A DNA stretch of 64,000 bases from Anaeramoeba flamelloides. Its lineage: Eukaryota; Metamonada; Anaeramoebidae. Where the stretch lies: NCBI GenBank assembly GCA_027625915.1, contig JANTQA010000063.1:3925501-3989500 (forward strand), written 5' to 3'. Shown piece after piece: positions 23,501-37,808 of this stretch. The stretch's first letter is position 1. Each line of letters begins with the position of its first letter. Below the pieces are notes generated by a model. The model saw only the letters and a program-made list of their open reading frames with translations, did no database searches and was not told where the DNA came from. The position numbers and the translations under genes are program-made.

Positions 23501-23707
23501 CTAAAAAGTTGTTTTAAATGTTCTTCACTGACAGTTGGGTGTAAATCACCAAGATATCTTTTTAGAGTGGTAATTAAGATGTAATTAACAAAAAAGACAA
23601 ACACGTTTTAAGTAAATAAAGTAAAAAAATAGATCGAAAAAATAAAAAAGGAAAAATAACGAAAAAAAAAAAAAAAAAATTTACAATACAACATTTCCAT
23701 AACTCAT
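20592..23707 (-). CDS. PABP: Poly(A)-binding protein with four RRMs, no visible MLLE
   Basis: Four exons on the minus strand: 23707-23685, 23557-23430, 23112-22625 and 21794-20592. All splice sites are GT-AG and in phase, giving 613 residues from ATG at 23707. RRM1 (about 7-80) contains YLGDLHPTVSEEHLK and RGYAYANF. RRM2 (94-168) has NIFISGLESSIDSRTLY; RRM3 (184-260) has NLYVKEFP and KGFGFINF; RRM4 (284-364) has NLYVKHLKPEDDDEDL and RGFGFVCF. This is the exact architecture of cytoplasmic PABP, which coats mRNA poly(A) tails and promotes translation. The C-terminal 250 residues are Met/Gln/Asn-rich with an RG-repeat run (about 488-508) and a Gln run. No KITGMLLE-type C-terminal domain is seen, so the usual PAM2-partner site appears absent. 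Confidence 0.95.
21795..22624 (-). other. Intron 3 of the PABP gene
   Basis: Donor GTAAGT follows GGAAGA at 22625 and the acceptor is CTATAAAG before ATCATGAGA. The 830-bp intron interrupts RRM3. It contains a purine-rich stretch on the plus strand (22455-22540) with repeated GAAAAGAAAG units. Confidence 0.85.
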
Positions 23708-24869
23708 TTTTTTTTTAATATATAAAATCTATTATTTTTTATTTTAAAAAGTTTTTGTTTTTCTGTTTGTTTTTAAAAAAATTAAAACAAAAAGCAAAAA
23801 ATAAATTAAAAAGAAATTTTTCTAAAAAAAAAAGAAAGAAATATTTACTTTTGAGAGAAGAAGAAAGAAAAATGAAATTTTGAATATTATTCTGATACTC
23901 AAAAAAGTATTCTGTAAGAGACTCTAACTTACTTTTTTGAATATCAACTTATTATCACATTTGTATTCTACTTATTGTTTTTGAAAACAATTAGGAAAAA
24001 TATCCTGAATGAGTTGGATTGTGAAAGACTAACAAAAAGAACTTTAAAGCCGGACAAGAAAATAATTTTGAGAGTGTATTTTTCTAATTTTACTTTTAAA
24101 TTTCCTGGTTTTGAAATTTTGTTTAAAACCTTTTGATGTGTTTCTGAGAAATATTGAAATTGATGTTAGAAGAAACCATAAAAAAACAATTTCTCAGAGA
24201 AGGTGTGTCTTTGGAAAAATCGATTATTTTTCCTTACAAAAAAGAAAGATCACATTTTCCAAATAACTTGTAGAAATCATGAAAAGATAAAAAAAAATTA
24301 CAAAGTATATTTTCTCAAGAATTTACTTTCTTTGTCTTCTTAATTTGGATGAGAATAAACAATGTATTGACTTGAATTATTGACCCCCTTTTTATATATT
24401 ATTATTTAAGAGATTAGCGTCTACCAATGAGAAGCCTAAGATCAAAGTAAGTTAATATTAGTTTAATCAGATTTGTTAATGATGGACCGTATATCTCTTA
24501 AAAAATCGATTAACCAAGTAGGAATATTTGTTGATCTCATCAATTTAAAAAGATCCATTGTTTTGGTAAAAAATATAAAGAATTTCCGAAAAAAATTTGT
24601 ATTTTGTCAGAAATTTAAAGGTCGAATTATCAATATTCGTAATACAAAGTTTCAAAATATCTTTTAAAAAATTATGGCAGAATATAGATGAATTGCTAAA
24701 ATAATTCAGATTTTTTAAAAAAATAATTTTTTAACGAATAGATTCTTTTGACAAATTATTTCAGAAATGTTGGACATATGTTGATGATACAATTAAATTC
24801 TAAAAAGGAAACCAAACTAATCAGTTTTGGGATTTTATGTTAATGACTACTGGGTTAAACTTTGAAAAT
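23708..24869. other. Upstream region of the PABP gene
   Basis: Poly-A/T tracts next to the PABP start codon, then ordinary AT-rich DNA. A 63-codon open frame from ATG 24479 has no recognisable family. No promoter element can be named with confidence. Confidence 0.4.
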
Positions 24870-25351
24870 TACTGTAGTCAAAATAAAGCGTGCAAAAAAA
24901 TTTAATGCGTGTAACAAAATAAAAAGCGTGTTTTTTTGTTATAGTTGACCTAAACATTAACCAATCAAAGAAATCAATAATAAACCCTAAAAAAAATATG
25001 GTACTGGTTTCTTAAAGTTCTATTATTTAAAAAGAAATTCTAAAAATGAAGGATCAAATTGGAAAATTTATCTTAAAAAATTCATCAATTTTTCAATAAA
25101 ATTGTTATCATCAAAAAAACAAAAAATTTCAAAAAAATTTAGAAAATTATGAAAAATTTTCAACTATTTGCATGAATAATTTAAATTTTACTGAAAATAA
25201 CCAGACCTTTACTTTCAAAATTGATTTGTACTTAGGTATACTATTGAGTAGTAAATTGAACGTTGCCTTGGTATAAGAATAAAAAAAAGCACGGATAATA
25301 TTTTGAAACACGGATTATAGTCTTCTGTTACGCATTATTTTGATCACTGTA
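24870..25351. mobile_element. MITE family C, copy 1 (Tc1/mariner-like ends)
   Basis: TA-flanked unit of 482 bp. The left end is TACTGTAGTCAAAATAAAGC and the right end is the complement of TACAGTGATCAAAATAATGC, an inverted repeat of roughly 22 bp starting CAGTG/CTGTAG as in many Tc1/mariner elements. Direct copy at 33619, inverted copies at 37243 and about 61600. No transposase frame, so a non-autonomous derivative is inferred. Confidence 0.78.
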
Positions 25352-25377
25352 ATAATTAAAAAAAATAGTAGCTTTTG

Positions 25378-25893
25378 AAAGTTCTAAATCTAAATTATTA
25401 AATACTATAATACCATTAGATGGGGTTTCTATTTTTAGATTAAGAAAAGGAATTTCTAACAAAAAAATTTCGAAAATGAAAATTTTTAATAATGATCTTT
25501 AGAAAAAAATGGAATAATTTATTGTACAATAAGATCAATAATAGATTTTTATGGAGTTATTTAGGCTATCTCGCACTAATACCATTTACACCCAAATTAC
25601 AAAATGTCCTAATTATAGAGAAAGTTATGTTGAGGCAATTCCCTTAAATATCGAAATCCCCTTAGATTGGATTTTGTATTTTTTATATTTGGAAAAGTAA
25701 TTAAAAAAAAAATATTTTCAATATGTCAATTTTTTAAGAGTGGATCATTAGTAAAAAATGAAATAATTTATTATGCTAGAATATTTATCGTTGATTTTTT
25801 ATAGCCATGTGAGCCATGTATCAATTTCATCATTTACGCTTAATCACATCAAACTTTTATTATAGCGAAATCTATTGGTCACCTTAATCCCTT
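25378..25893. repeat. Family I repeat, two units in tandem
   Basis: Two related units (25378-25648 and 25649-25893) lie head to tail, each ending in CCCTTAA. Both are inverted relative to 17896-18180. The second unit is clearly more diverged from the first than the first is from the 17.9-kb copy. Non-coding. Confidence 0.5.
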
Positions 25894-28800
25894 AACAAAA
25901 CAATTTTTGACAAAATTATTTTATGATTCTTTTCCAAGATATTATTATCAAACTAGTTAACGAAATAGAATATTATTTAAAAAAAATAAGTAAAAAGATT
26001 GAATTATAGAAACCAAAAAATAATTATAAAAATTTCAACTCAAAGAAAAAAGAAATTTGGTTAAATAAAATCAGGAATTCAGAAGTATTTTGAGTTTACA
26101 ATTTTAAATGTGAAATAAATAATTTGAAAATTCGACAAATATATCAAATAAATCTATTTTTTCTGAAGTAAAAATCACACAAATATCCCATGTTATGAAT
26201 TAAAAGCTAATAATTGGCTGAAATAAATGAAAAATACATTGAAAATTCATTTGGGGATTCTTTAGAAATAAAAAGTATTTTTTTAATTGAAAATTTTCTG
26301 AATAAAAGGTTTTTAAAAAAATATAAAAAATAAAATTCCATAATATAAGAAGGAATTTTATCAAATAAAAACTATAAAATAATATGGTTACAATTTTTAT
26401 TTATCTTTTTTAATGAATAAAATTGTAAATTATTTTGATTTCATTGTTTTCATTGTTAATTAACAATAAACACCATTTAACTTAAATAAACTCATCTAAA
26501 GATGAACCAGTCACTTCATTTTTAAGAATCTACTAAACTTAGATTGTTTAGAAATACGAAGAATAATAAACTGTGTACGAGAGTCGATAATCATAACATA
26601 ACTCACTGGACAAACCATTAATTTCAAAAAAAAAAAAATACAAATGTTAAAAAAATTTTTGTGCCCATTTTATTGTTATGTCTTGTGCAAAATTCTCAAT
26701 TTCGTTAGGAAATTAAAATTGTTGACAATAAACTTTTTTACTTAAAAATGTCCGAATTTTAAAAGAACACACAAGACATAAATTTTCTTACTCTTAATTT
26801 TCGAGTTTCAAACATTTTTTTTTTCAAATTTAATTTAAAAAAAAAAAATAAAAAAGAATAAAAAAAAGAAAAAAATAAAAAAAAACATAGAAAAAAAAAA
26901 AAAAAAAGCAAAAAAAAATATTTCAGAAGGAGAAAAAATAATTTTGATTTAAAAATTGAAATTTGAGTTTGAGAAGAATAATGAATTAAACTCATTGTAT
27001 GTATTCTATTTCTTCGTTAAAACTAGACCCCTCTGACCGAAAAAGAGTTTATGATATTCTTTAGGTAGTCACTACGCCCCCTATAAATATTTGTTTCTTG
27101 TTGTAAAAGAAATCATACCAAACTTTTAATTTTGAAGAAATATTGGGCTTACAAATTGATAAAATGTATACATCGCCTGAATTATTTTGAAAATTTTCAA
27201 GGTTGCCAACATAAAACCAATATTTTCGAAAAAGACTAACTTAACAAAAATTGATACCAACCGAAGATGTTATTGTCTTACTTGACAGAGGGAATCCAAT
27301 AATCGAAACTATATGAAAGATAAACTTTAATTTATAAGTACCAAATCCCATTTTCATTAATTTTTCACCAAATTAGAATCACATATGTGATTATTTTACT
27401 TTCCCTCTAATTTTTAATAAAAAAAAAATAAAATATGTATTTCCAGAAAAAAAAACAACCAATCAAAATAACTAAATGAAAAAATAATAACATTTATGCT
27501 TTTTAAAGATATATTACGTATATTTCAATTTTAAAATAATTTAAATACATTTGGTAATTAAACATGTTGTATATAATAGTAAAATAACAGTTGAAAATGA
27601 ATTGCCTTAAAAGCCAACGTATTTTTTTTTAGAAATTCGTTAGTAGTATAATAGAAGTTTTTATGATAACATATGTTATCACGAGATTAGTAATAAAATA
27701 GAAATAGTATTAAAAAAATTTTGACTAGTCCTACTTTATGACAAAACAAATAATATCACGAAAAATTATTAAAGTGTGATATTACTTATCTCGATAAAAT
27801 GAAAAATTATTTTTTAAAAACCACATTCAAAAAAAATATCTTGACTTTTAGAACACCCCTTGATACTTTTATAATACTACTCACCTTTACAAATGTTAGA
27901 ATTATTTAAAAGCGTTGTTAAGTGTCTTCAAGTTTTTGAAAATTTTGAAAGACAGAAAACTTTGATAAACGGAATGAGTTTGTTTGAATTCCAAAAAAAA
28001 AATTTTTTTACTTTTCATTTTTTTTTTTTTAACAAAAATATAAAATCTCAAATAAATTTTGTGATCTTACTAATAATAATCTATTTCAACAATGCACTTG
28101 AATATTAAATATATCTTTTTTTTTAAAATGGGGTTGCTAGCTTCACAATTTTAAATAACCAAAAAGAATAAAGAATAATTTGACTTCTTATTGGTGATCG
28201 ATCAAACAAAAACCTCTATTATTATAGTTGTATTTTTTGCCCAATACAAAGATATTCAAAGAATAAGAAGACGAAAACAATATTATTGTATAAAAAACCT
28301 TAATAATTGATGATGATCTGGATAATTTGATGTGAAAACTTTTGATAAGTTCTCCAACTTCTTTCAACTTACCGAGAATATTGAAAATTTTATAACCCAA
28401 GAACACATTCTTTAAAGAACATATAAAGGGTTGGTCGTTTCAGAATTTTTTTAATTAAACACAATTTAAAACACCCGTTTTGACTAAGAAAATATTTATT
28501 TCTCTTAAGTTCTTATTGTTGTTGATTTAAAATATCGATCGGCTTGACAACCAAATCGAATGAAAACACAATACAACTCTTTGATCTTATCCTTGATAGA
28601 ATCAAGTATCTTTTTTATTGTTTTTTAAAAGAATAACTTTTTTTCACATAATCTGGTTTTTGATCAAAAAATTTTTATTTGGAAAAATATTGCCGAATTA
28701 ACCAAAATCCCATCAACTATTATATTGCGTTTACTTTTTAATAACAATATTTTGGTATTTATCCGCGATTTTTTAATAATTATCACGATTGGTTATATTA

Positions 28801-29007
28801 ACCCAATAATATCGAATATCGAGATTTTCCAAAATATTCTGATTTAACAGAAATTATCACAATTTTTGGAACTTTATTGTGAATTAAGCATGTTATCATC
28901 AGAACATCTAATTTTATAAATTTTTTTGAATTTTCCAAAAATAATTTTTTTTAATTTGATTGCTTTTGATTTTTTTTTCAATTTATTCATATATAGATAT
29001 ATATAAA
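25894..29007. other. Gene-free AT-rich region
   Basis: No gene recognised. Open frames at 26759-26995 (-), 27893-28108 (+) and 28188-28406 (-) are short, Phe/Leu/Lys-rich and unlike the proven genes here. A family A-like end (CCCCTCTGACCGAAAAAGAG) occurs at 27029 without a visible partner. Confidence 0.45.
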
Positions 29008-29712
29008 CCCCTATGACCCAAAAAACACTAAAAATTGAAAACTGAACAAATACCTTCCATTAAAAAAATAAAAAAACAGAATGAAAAAATAAAAATAAAT
29101 AAAGTTTCAATTTAACTTTTTCTTGAAACACTTTATGTCAAAATGATTGAATTCAGAGTTGAAATTATGTATATTTTTATATACAATATCTTATTTTAAC
29201 CCATTTACTAAAAAAAATTCGAAATTATGGGGAATTTTATTTTCACAAAAGGGAATTATTTGGTCTTCAAATTTTTTTTCTTACATTTAAATGGTAAAAT
29301 TAAAAAAAAAAGATCAACGAAAAAAATAGACTCTCTGGAAAAATATTTTAATTTAATATATGCCCCCACAGCCCAAAAAACAATAAAAAATGAAAACTGA
29401 TCAAATACTTTCCATTTATACAATTAAAAAAACTAAATAAAAAAATAAAAATAAATAAAGTTTCCATTTAACTTTTTCTTGGAACATTTTTTGCCAAAAT
29501 GATTGAATTCACACTTGAAATTATGTATATTTTTAGATAAACTATCTTATTTTAATTCATTTACTAAAAAAAATTCTAAATTATCGAAATTTTCTTTTCA
29601 TAAAAGGGACTAATTTGGTCCTCAAATGTTTTTTTAGTTTTAAATGGTAAAATTAAAAAAAAGTTAAACTAAAGGGATAATCTCTCTGGAACAGTATTCT
29701 AATTTAATATAT
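29008..29712. repeat. Tandem duplication, two units of about 355 bp
   Basis: 29008-29362 and 29363-29712 align from end to end in the same orientation. Shared landmarks include CCCAAAAAACA near the start, AATAAATAAAGTTTC, AAAATGATTGAATTCA, GAAATTATGTATATTTTTA and a closing TCTCTGGAA...TTTAATATA. The left edge again resembles the family A terminus. Non-coding. Confidence 0.7.
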
Positions 29713-31143
29713 TAACTTGTTCTTTGATTCAAAACTTTTCTCAACCCCATTTTTTCAAAAAAAAATTAAAAAAGTGCATACTAATTTCAAAAAATATTTT
29801 AGAAATTCAAAAGTTGAGAGTGTTTTTATTCTAAAAAAAAATTATCCCATTGTTGAATTGAATTAAGTTATCAAAGCTATATTTCGAAAAATATTAATCA
29901 GAAAAAAATATTGATTAATTTTAATAATGACATATATTAATATATACCAATAACTAAATAAATAAAGAAAGGATATCATCTAGATAAAAATGAAATTTAT
30001 AAATATTAATTATGAATGATTCTGGATATATTAGAATTATCCCATAATCTATTTTGATATTAAGAGAAAATTGGTAGAACTAGAAAGAAATTTTGATATT
30101 CCCAATAACAAAACAATTAATTAAAAAAAATTTCTTTCTCAGTGAAATATTGATATTATATAATTTGATTAAAAAAAATCCTTTTTTATTTTAATTAAAC
30201 TTGAAATTTTTTCATTAACTTTAGAAGAAGAGTTAAAAAGAAAAATATGTTGAATAATAGGTAATACTAAGATACTTAAAGAAAGCAGGATGATAACTTG
30301 GAAATAAAAATGAAGTGGTGAATCCAAAATTATCTAATGGTTAAAAATAGCTCAATTAGAAAAATCAAAATTTAAAACATTACGGCTACCAACCCCCATA
30401 TGATAATACATGATTAATTATCAAATTAAATCCAATCTAACAAAAATCATTGTAGTTTTATTTTTGTGTGTTCTTATTTAAATTGTAATATTGTTTTTCT
30501 ATTTGTTACTTAATAATAAATCTGTTTTAAAATTAATTTTTTTTTCTTTTTTTCTTTTCTTTTTCCAATTGTGATTTTTTTTTACCTTTTCAACTTTAAA
30601 AATAATTTGAGTAAGGTATTCTTATGAATATTTGTTAAAATTTATGATTTTCCACTTAAATTCCACCCCCTAAAACTTAAGTAAAAAAATATCTAGAAAG
30701 TAATTTACACCTAAACAAATGGAATACCCCCCATCCCTTTTTCTTCTTCTTCAATTCTACCCTTTCATTGAACCCTCAAACATTTTCACATTGCTGTATT
30801 GAAAATCAATGATGTATAAATTCATTTACAGAAAGTATAAAAAAAAAAAAAAAAAAAAACGGTTTAATAGCTCATAATCATGTGTACTTTTAAAGTTGAC
30901 CACTTATTTAATGGATGCATTATAAAAATATCGGTTTTTCACATTTTGAAAACTCCAAATAAAAATCTCTATTAATCCAGAACAAAATAAAAATGTATTA
31001 AAAACATTAAATTGATACAAACTTTTTTTTTTATTCAAAAATAAGTTTCATTAAAAAAATATAATAATAATCAAGAAATAAATATATTAAATAAATAAAA
31101 AAACAAATTTATGTTTTTTTTTTGCAAACAAATCTTTATGTTC
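29713..31143. other. 3' flank of the ankyrin kinase gene
   Basis: AT-rich DNA with a run of about 20 A at 30839-30859 and several T runs. No gene or repeat family recognised. Confidence 0.45.
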
Positions 31144-32802
31144 TTAAAATTTTACATTATCTAACAAATCACAAATCTTCGCAAAGGTCGGTCTATTTCC
31201 AGGATAACGGTGTACGCAATTATAAATTAAATCAATTATTTCAGGATAACATTCAGAAGACGAGGGCATTCTAGGGCGCAATTCCCTAAGTTCACAGTCT
31301 GAATGTGTTAAAGTCCTGAGTTGCGTGGGCACTTCTGACATTGCTATTGACCACAGCAGAAGCCCGTAGCTATAAACATCTATTGGGAACGAGCATATTT
31401 CGGGGTTGGACCCATTACTGGTCATTTCGGGGGCAATGTAGACCCAATTGCCAACACACAAGGTCATTGGATCTATAATTATTTTGTCTCCAGCCGTCTG
31501 TGGGGTTTCATGGAATTTGCTGAGTCCAAAATCTGTAATTTTAATGAGATCGCCTTCTGTGATTAGTAAGTTGGATGGCTTTAAATCTCGATGTACAATT
31601 CCCTTTGAGTGGAGAAATTTCATTCCTGAGGCAATTTGCTTGGCATAAAATAAAATTTTGTCCTTACTCAATTTCTTTTTCATTTTGCGATTTTTTTTTA
31701 AGATCTGATCAAGTGTGCCACCTGAACAATATTCTAAAACGATACAACTTGTTGAATTTAAATTATTTTTTTCATCATAGTCCTTGTCATTGATGCTTTT
31801 ATTGTCATTACCATTACCATTACCATTATCAGTGTCGACTTTGTTTTCGTTTTTGTTTTTCTTCTCCGTTTCTTTTTGTATTTCGTTTTGGTTATTTTCC
31901 TTTACTTGCTCTATTCTCTCCTCTTCCACTTCTTCGTTTTGCATATAAAAGCCAATTATATCGACAACATTTTTATGATCACAATTACACAACGTGGCCA
32001 CTTCCCTTTGAAACAGGCGGAGTGAATGCCCTCGCGTGTTTTTTTTTAAAACTTTGATCGCCACCTCTTTAGAATGTAGCCAGCCTTGGAAAACCTTGGA
32101 ATAAGTACCCTCACCAAGTAAACTTGTTGCTTTTAAAGAATTTGGATCAATTAGCAAATGCTTGCTTTCGCGAATTACAGTTTCTGTTTTGTCTCGGCAA
32201 TGGACGATCAAGGATGGGGAATAGTCAATGAAAATGCTTTCATATTGGGCCAATCTCTTGTGCAACTCCTCGTCAAGAGCCAATTCGGAAGCCTTTTGCG
32301 ACTCGCCATTTAAAACCAAAGGATCTGCGCCATGCTTTAAAAATAAGTTCACTAGCTTTTTGTTATTCAAAAACGAAGACAGGTGCAAACAGGTCTCCAT
32401 TTCCTCGCCACACTTGGTGTTAATGTCGGCCCCCTTTGCGACCAGCAATTCGCAGCTATCTAAAGACGAGCTGCAGCACGCTAAGTATAGCGGTGTTTGA
32501 TCACAAAAATCAACAGCATTCACATCCGCTCCTTTTTTCACCAAAAGATCAACCAGATCAAAGCACCCACAATCACACGCAGTGTGAAGCGGTGTCGTCC
32601 CGTTTTCATCACGTGGATCAATTTCACACCCATTCTCAATCAACAATTTCCCAATCCTGTACTGTGATTCCTGGCATGACAAATGTAATGGCGTTGATAA
32701 ATATTCGTTTTTGTAATTTACATCCAGCCCTTCTGCTATTAATTTTTTGACCTTCCCCTCATCGCCCTCTAATAAACTCATAAAAAATGTATTTTGTGAC
32801 AT
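31144..32802 (-). CDS. Ankyrin-repeat protein kinase of the tyrosine-kinase-like (TKL) group
   Basis: Single-exon gene of 552 residues from ATG at 32802. Residues 5-175 form about five ankyrin repeats (TPLHLSC, TPLHTAC, TPLYLAC, TCLHLSS with following GAD turns). A kinase domain spans about 224-550. It has a glycine loop GEGTYSKVFQG (230-240), VAIK with Lys250, Glu267 in helix C, HRDLKPSN (Asp406), DFG (424-426), APE (457-459), DVYSYG and the final Arg537. All catalytic residues are intact, so an active Ser/Thr kinase is expected. A 60-residue low-complexity insert (about 290-350, rich in Glu/Lys/Asn with a NGNGNGN run) separates the N-lobe strands beta4 and beta5. The gene is visibly richer in G+C than its surroundings. 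Ankyrin-TKL kinases are common in amoebae; the substrate is unknown. Confidence 0.93.
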   Translation of the reverse strand: MSQNTFFMSLLEGDEGKVKKLIAEGLDVNYKNEYLSTPLHLSCQESQYRIGKLLIENGCEIDPRDENGTTPLHTACDCGCFDLVDLLVKKGADVNAVDFCDQTPLYLACCSSSLDSCELLVAKGADINTKCGEEMETCLHLSSFLNNKKLVNLFLKHGADPLVLNGESQKASELALDEELHKRLAQYESIFIDYSPSLIVHCRDKTETVIRESKHLLIDPNSLKATSLLGEGTYSKVFQGWLHSKEVAIKVLKKNTRGHSLRLFQREVATLCNCDHKNVVDIIGFYMQNEEVEEERIEQVKENNQNEIQKETEKKNKNENKVDTDNGNGNGNDNKSINDKDYDEKNNLNSTSCIVLEYCSGGTLDQILKKNRKMKKKLSKDKILFYAKQIASGMKFLHSKGIVHRDLKPSNLLITEGDLIKITDFGLSKFHETPQTAGDKIIIDPMTLCVGNWVYIAPEMTSNGSNPEICSFPIDVYSYGLLLWSIAMSEVPTQLRTLTHSDCELRELRPRMPSSSECYPEIIDLIYNCVHRYPGNRPTFAKICDLLDNVKF

Positions 32803-33618
32803 GGAATTTCTTATTTTTTGTTTGTGTTTTTGTTTTTGCTTTTATTATTGTGATTGTTTTTGCCAAAGGGCGGTTTTTTTTTAATTTTCAAAAAAAAAAC
32901 AAGAAACTAAAATTATTTTGATTTTGTTTTTAAATTCTTTTGTTTTTTGTTGAGATCCAAAAATGTGAAGGTGTTTCTATAAAAAAAAAATTGTGTTCCA
33001 ACAAAACCTTGGATAAAACAAAAGTTTTATTTTTTTGTTTTTCTTTTTGAAAAGAAAAACTTGGGTTAAAAAAAAATTAATAAAATGATTAAAAATAATT
33101 GTTTGGGACAGTTTAAAGTCCTATGTATCAAAGGTTCAGTAAAATCTTTTGAAAAAAAATCCTTTTTCAGGTTAATTTGGGATTATTTTAATTATTCATT
33201 ATTGTTTTTGTTTTTCTTTAATAATTTTGTGTTTGGTAAAAATAAAGGTTTAGTTTCTCGATCTTTTAGTAAGATTTATCCCAACTTTCAATTTTTAAAT
33301 CGCAATACACCTTTTTATAATTAGTTTCATTTCTCAAAAATCACAAGTAAGGATATTTTTCAAACGAAGTATTTTTTCATATAGGAACTCTTAAAATACT
33401 ATTTTTAAAAAACTTTTCATAATTATTTTCAACAAAGTATAATTCATTTAAAGCATTTATTTTTTTATAATTAAGGGATTAATGTTGACCATACATGAGA
33501 CAAAATTAAAGTATTTTGCATATTGAAAGTAATCCATATTAGTACCCCATGATTCAAATGTCTCTCAAGATTCTTTGATAAATGACATTGAGAAATTTAA
33601 AAATTCACTTTTTTTATT
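32803..33618. other. Upstream region of the ankyrin kinase gene
   Basis: T-rich DNA immediately before the start codon, then AT-rich sequence. A 79-codon open frame at 33085 has no recognisable family and chance-like composition. Confidence 0.4.
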
Positions 33619-34096
33619 TACTGTAGTCAAAATAAATCGTGCAAAAAAATTTTATGGGTGTTTTAAAATAAAAAGCGTGTTTTTTTGTTATAGCTGACCT
33701 ATACATCAACCAATCAAAGAAACCAATAATAAACCCTCAAAAAACATGGTATTGGTTTCAAAAAGTTCTATTATTTAAAAAGACATTCTAAAAATGAAGG
33801 ATCAATAGCAAAATTTATCTCAAAAAATAGAGTAAATTTTTATGAAAATTTTAATCATAAAAAAAAAAAAAATTTCAAAAAAATTGAGAATATTGTTGAA
33901 AATATTCAACTATTTGCCTGAATAATTTAAATTTTACTGAAAATAACCAGACCTTTACTTTCAAAATTGATTTGAACTTAAGTATACTATTTAGTAGTAG
34001 ATTGTATGTTGCCTTGGTACAAGAATAAAAAAAAGCACGGGCAATATTTCGAAACAGGGATTATAGTTTTTGGCACGCATTATTTTGATCACTGTA
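33619..34096. mobile_element. MITE family C, copy 2
   Basis: TA-flanked and 478 bp long, in the same orientation as 24870-25351 and closely similar throughout (for example AAAGCGTGTTTTTTTGTTAT and TTATTTTGATCACTGTA). The terminal inverted repeats are retained. Non-coding. Confidence 0.78.
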
Positions 34097-34842
34097 CTTT
34101 CAAAAATACTCGTGTCTGGAACATAAAAAATAGATTCAACATAATTTCCATCTCAATTTTTTTCTTGTTTAAAAATAGCATCTAATTTACTACCCAAAAT
34201 TTAACCCCATTGACTAATCCAGATTGAATGTAAATTTATTGATCTTTTGAGTGAAATTTTGAATAAACGATATAATTTGTTCCATTTTTTCAGTATTTTT
34301 TGAAATTTTTATCAACTTTTTTTTTCAATGTTGAGAGTCCTATAGGGTTCTGAAAATTTATTTTTTGAAAATAATAAAAAGTTCTTGTATTTTTCATTTT
34401 TTTTTTTTCAATATGTGCTTTTCTTATTCTCATATTCTTTCAACTTTTTAAAAATCTATATCAGTATCAAAATTTGATTCATATAAAAATTCATGGTAGC
34501 CTTGGAAAGACTGTAGCAGAAAATTAGATACAAATCGTAAAAAATACATTAATTGGTTTTAAAACAAATCTAGTAAAATAAAAAAAAAAAAAAGATGAGC
34601 AAAATTTTCAAAAAGAACCTTTTATTTCTTAATTTAGATTAGAAAGTATAATGATTGAGATTTTTCAGATCAAAAAATCAAGATCCAAGATCAAGATCAA
34701 GTTTTTAAGATAAAGTTCATTTAAATAAGAATAAATAAAATAATGTTAAAACAAAATATTAAATTAGTAAATCAAAAAAGATTTTTTAAAAAAATAATGT
34801 GAAATAAAATAAACTAATAGATAATAAAAATATATGAACAAA
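34097..34842. other. 3' flank of the polyubiquitin gene
   Basis: AT-rich, with a purine-rich AAGATCAAGATC-type repeat at 34675-34705 and AATAAA-like sequences before the stop codon side of the gene. No other feature recognised. Confidence 0.4.
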
Positions 34843-37242
<2,400 letters not shown>

Positions 37243-37713
37243 TATTCAGTGCTCAAAATAATGAGTACCAAAAAAAAATAACCTGTGTTTCAAAATATAA
37301 TCTGTTCTTTGTTTTCTTCTTGTTCCAATGTAAATTCCAATTCATCGTGGTAGTATATTAAAGTTCAAATGATTTTTGAAAGTAAATTCATTGATGATTT
37401 CAATAAATTTTTATTTAGGATATTGAGTTTGTTTAAAATATTCTCATTATTTTCTCATTTTTTGATATTTTGACGATAAAACTATTATTAAAAAGTACTC
37501 TATTTTTTGACTTAACTATAATTTGATCCATGACATTTTAGAATCACTTTTTAAATAATAGAACTTTATGAAATCAATATCATTTATACTTTTCGGATAT
37601 ATTGTTGGTTTCTTTGATCGGTTAATGTATCAGTCTTCTAGAACAAAACAACATAATTATGTTATTTTGAAACACTATTAAACTTTTAGTTGAGCATTAT
37701 TTTGACAAAAGTA
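37243..37713. mobile_element. MITE family C, copy 3 (inverted, diverged)
   Basis: Runs from TATTCAGTGCTCAAAATAAT to TTATTTTGACAAAAGTA. The body matches the reverse complement of copies 1 and 2 with many substitutions. TA at both edges. Non-coding. Confidence 0.68.
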
Positions 37714-37808
37714 GTTAAAATATGAAAAGAAAATTTCATTCTTTTTTTAGGATTTGATGTTGTTAAAAACAACACACGAATAATTGGTAAACACATTTTT
37801 ATCACTGT

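Noticed and set aside
24479-24667. A 62-codon frame from ATG with a few G+C-rich codons.
   Set aside because: No recognisable family, splice context or neighbour support; length is within chance.
26520-26610. Short plus-strand open segment reading HFIFKNLLNLDCLEIRRI.
   Set aside because: About 30 codons, no start codon, and the opposite strand is open too; not distinguishable from chance.
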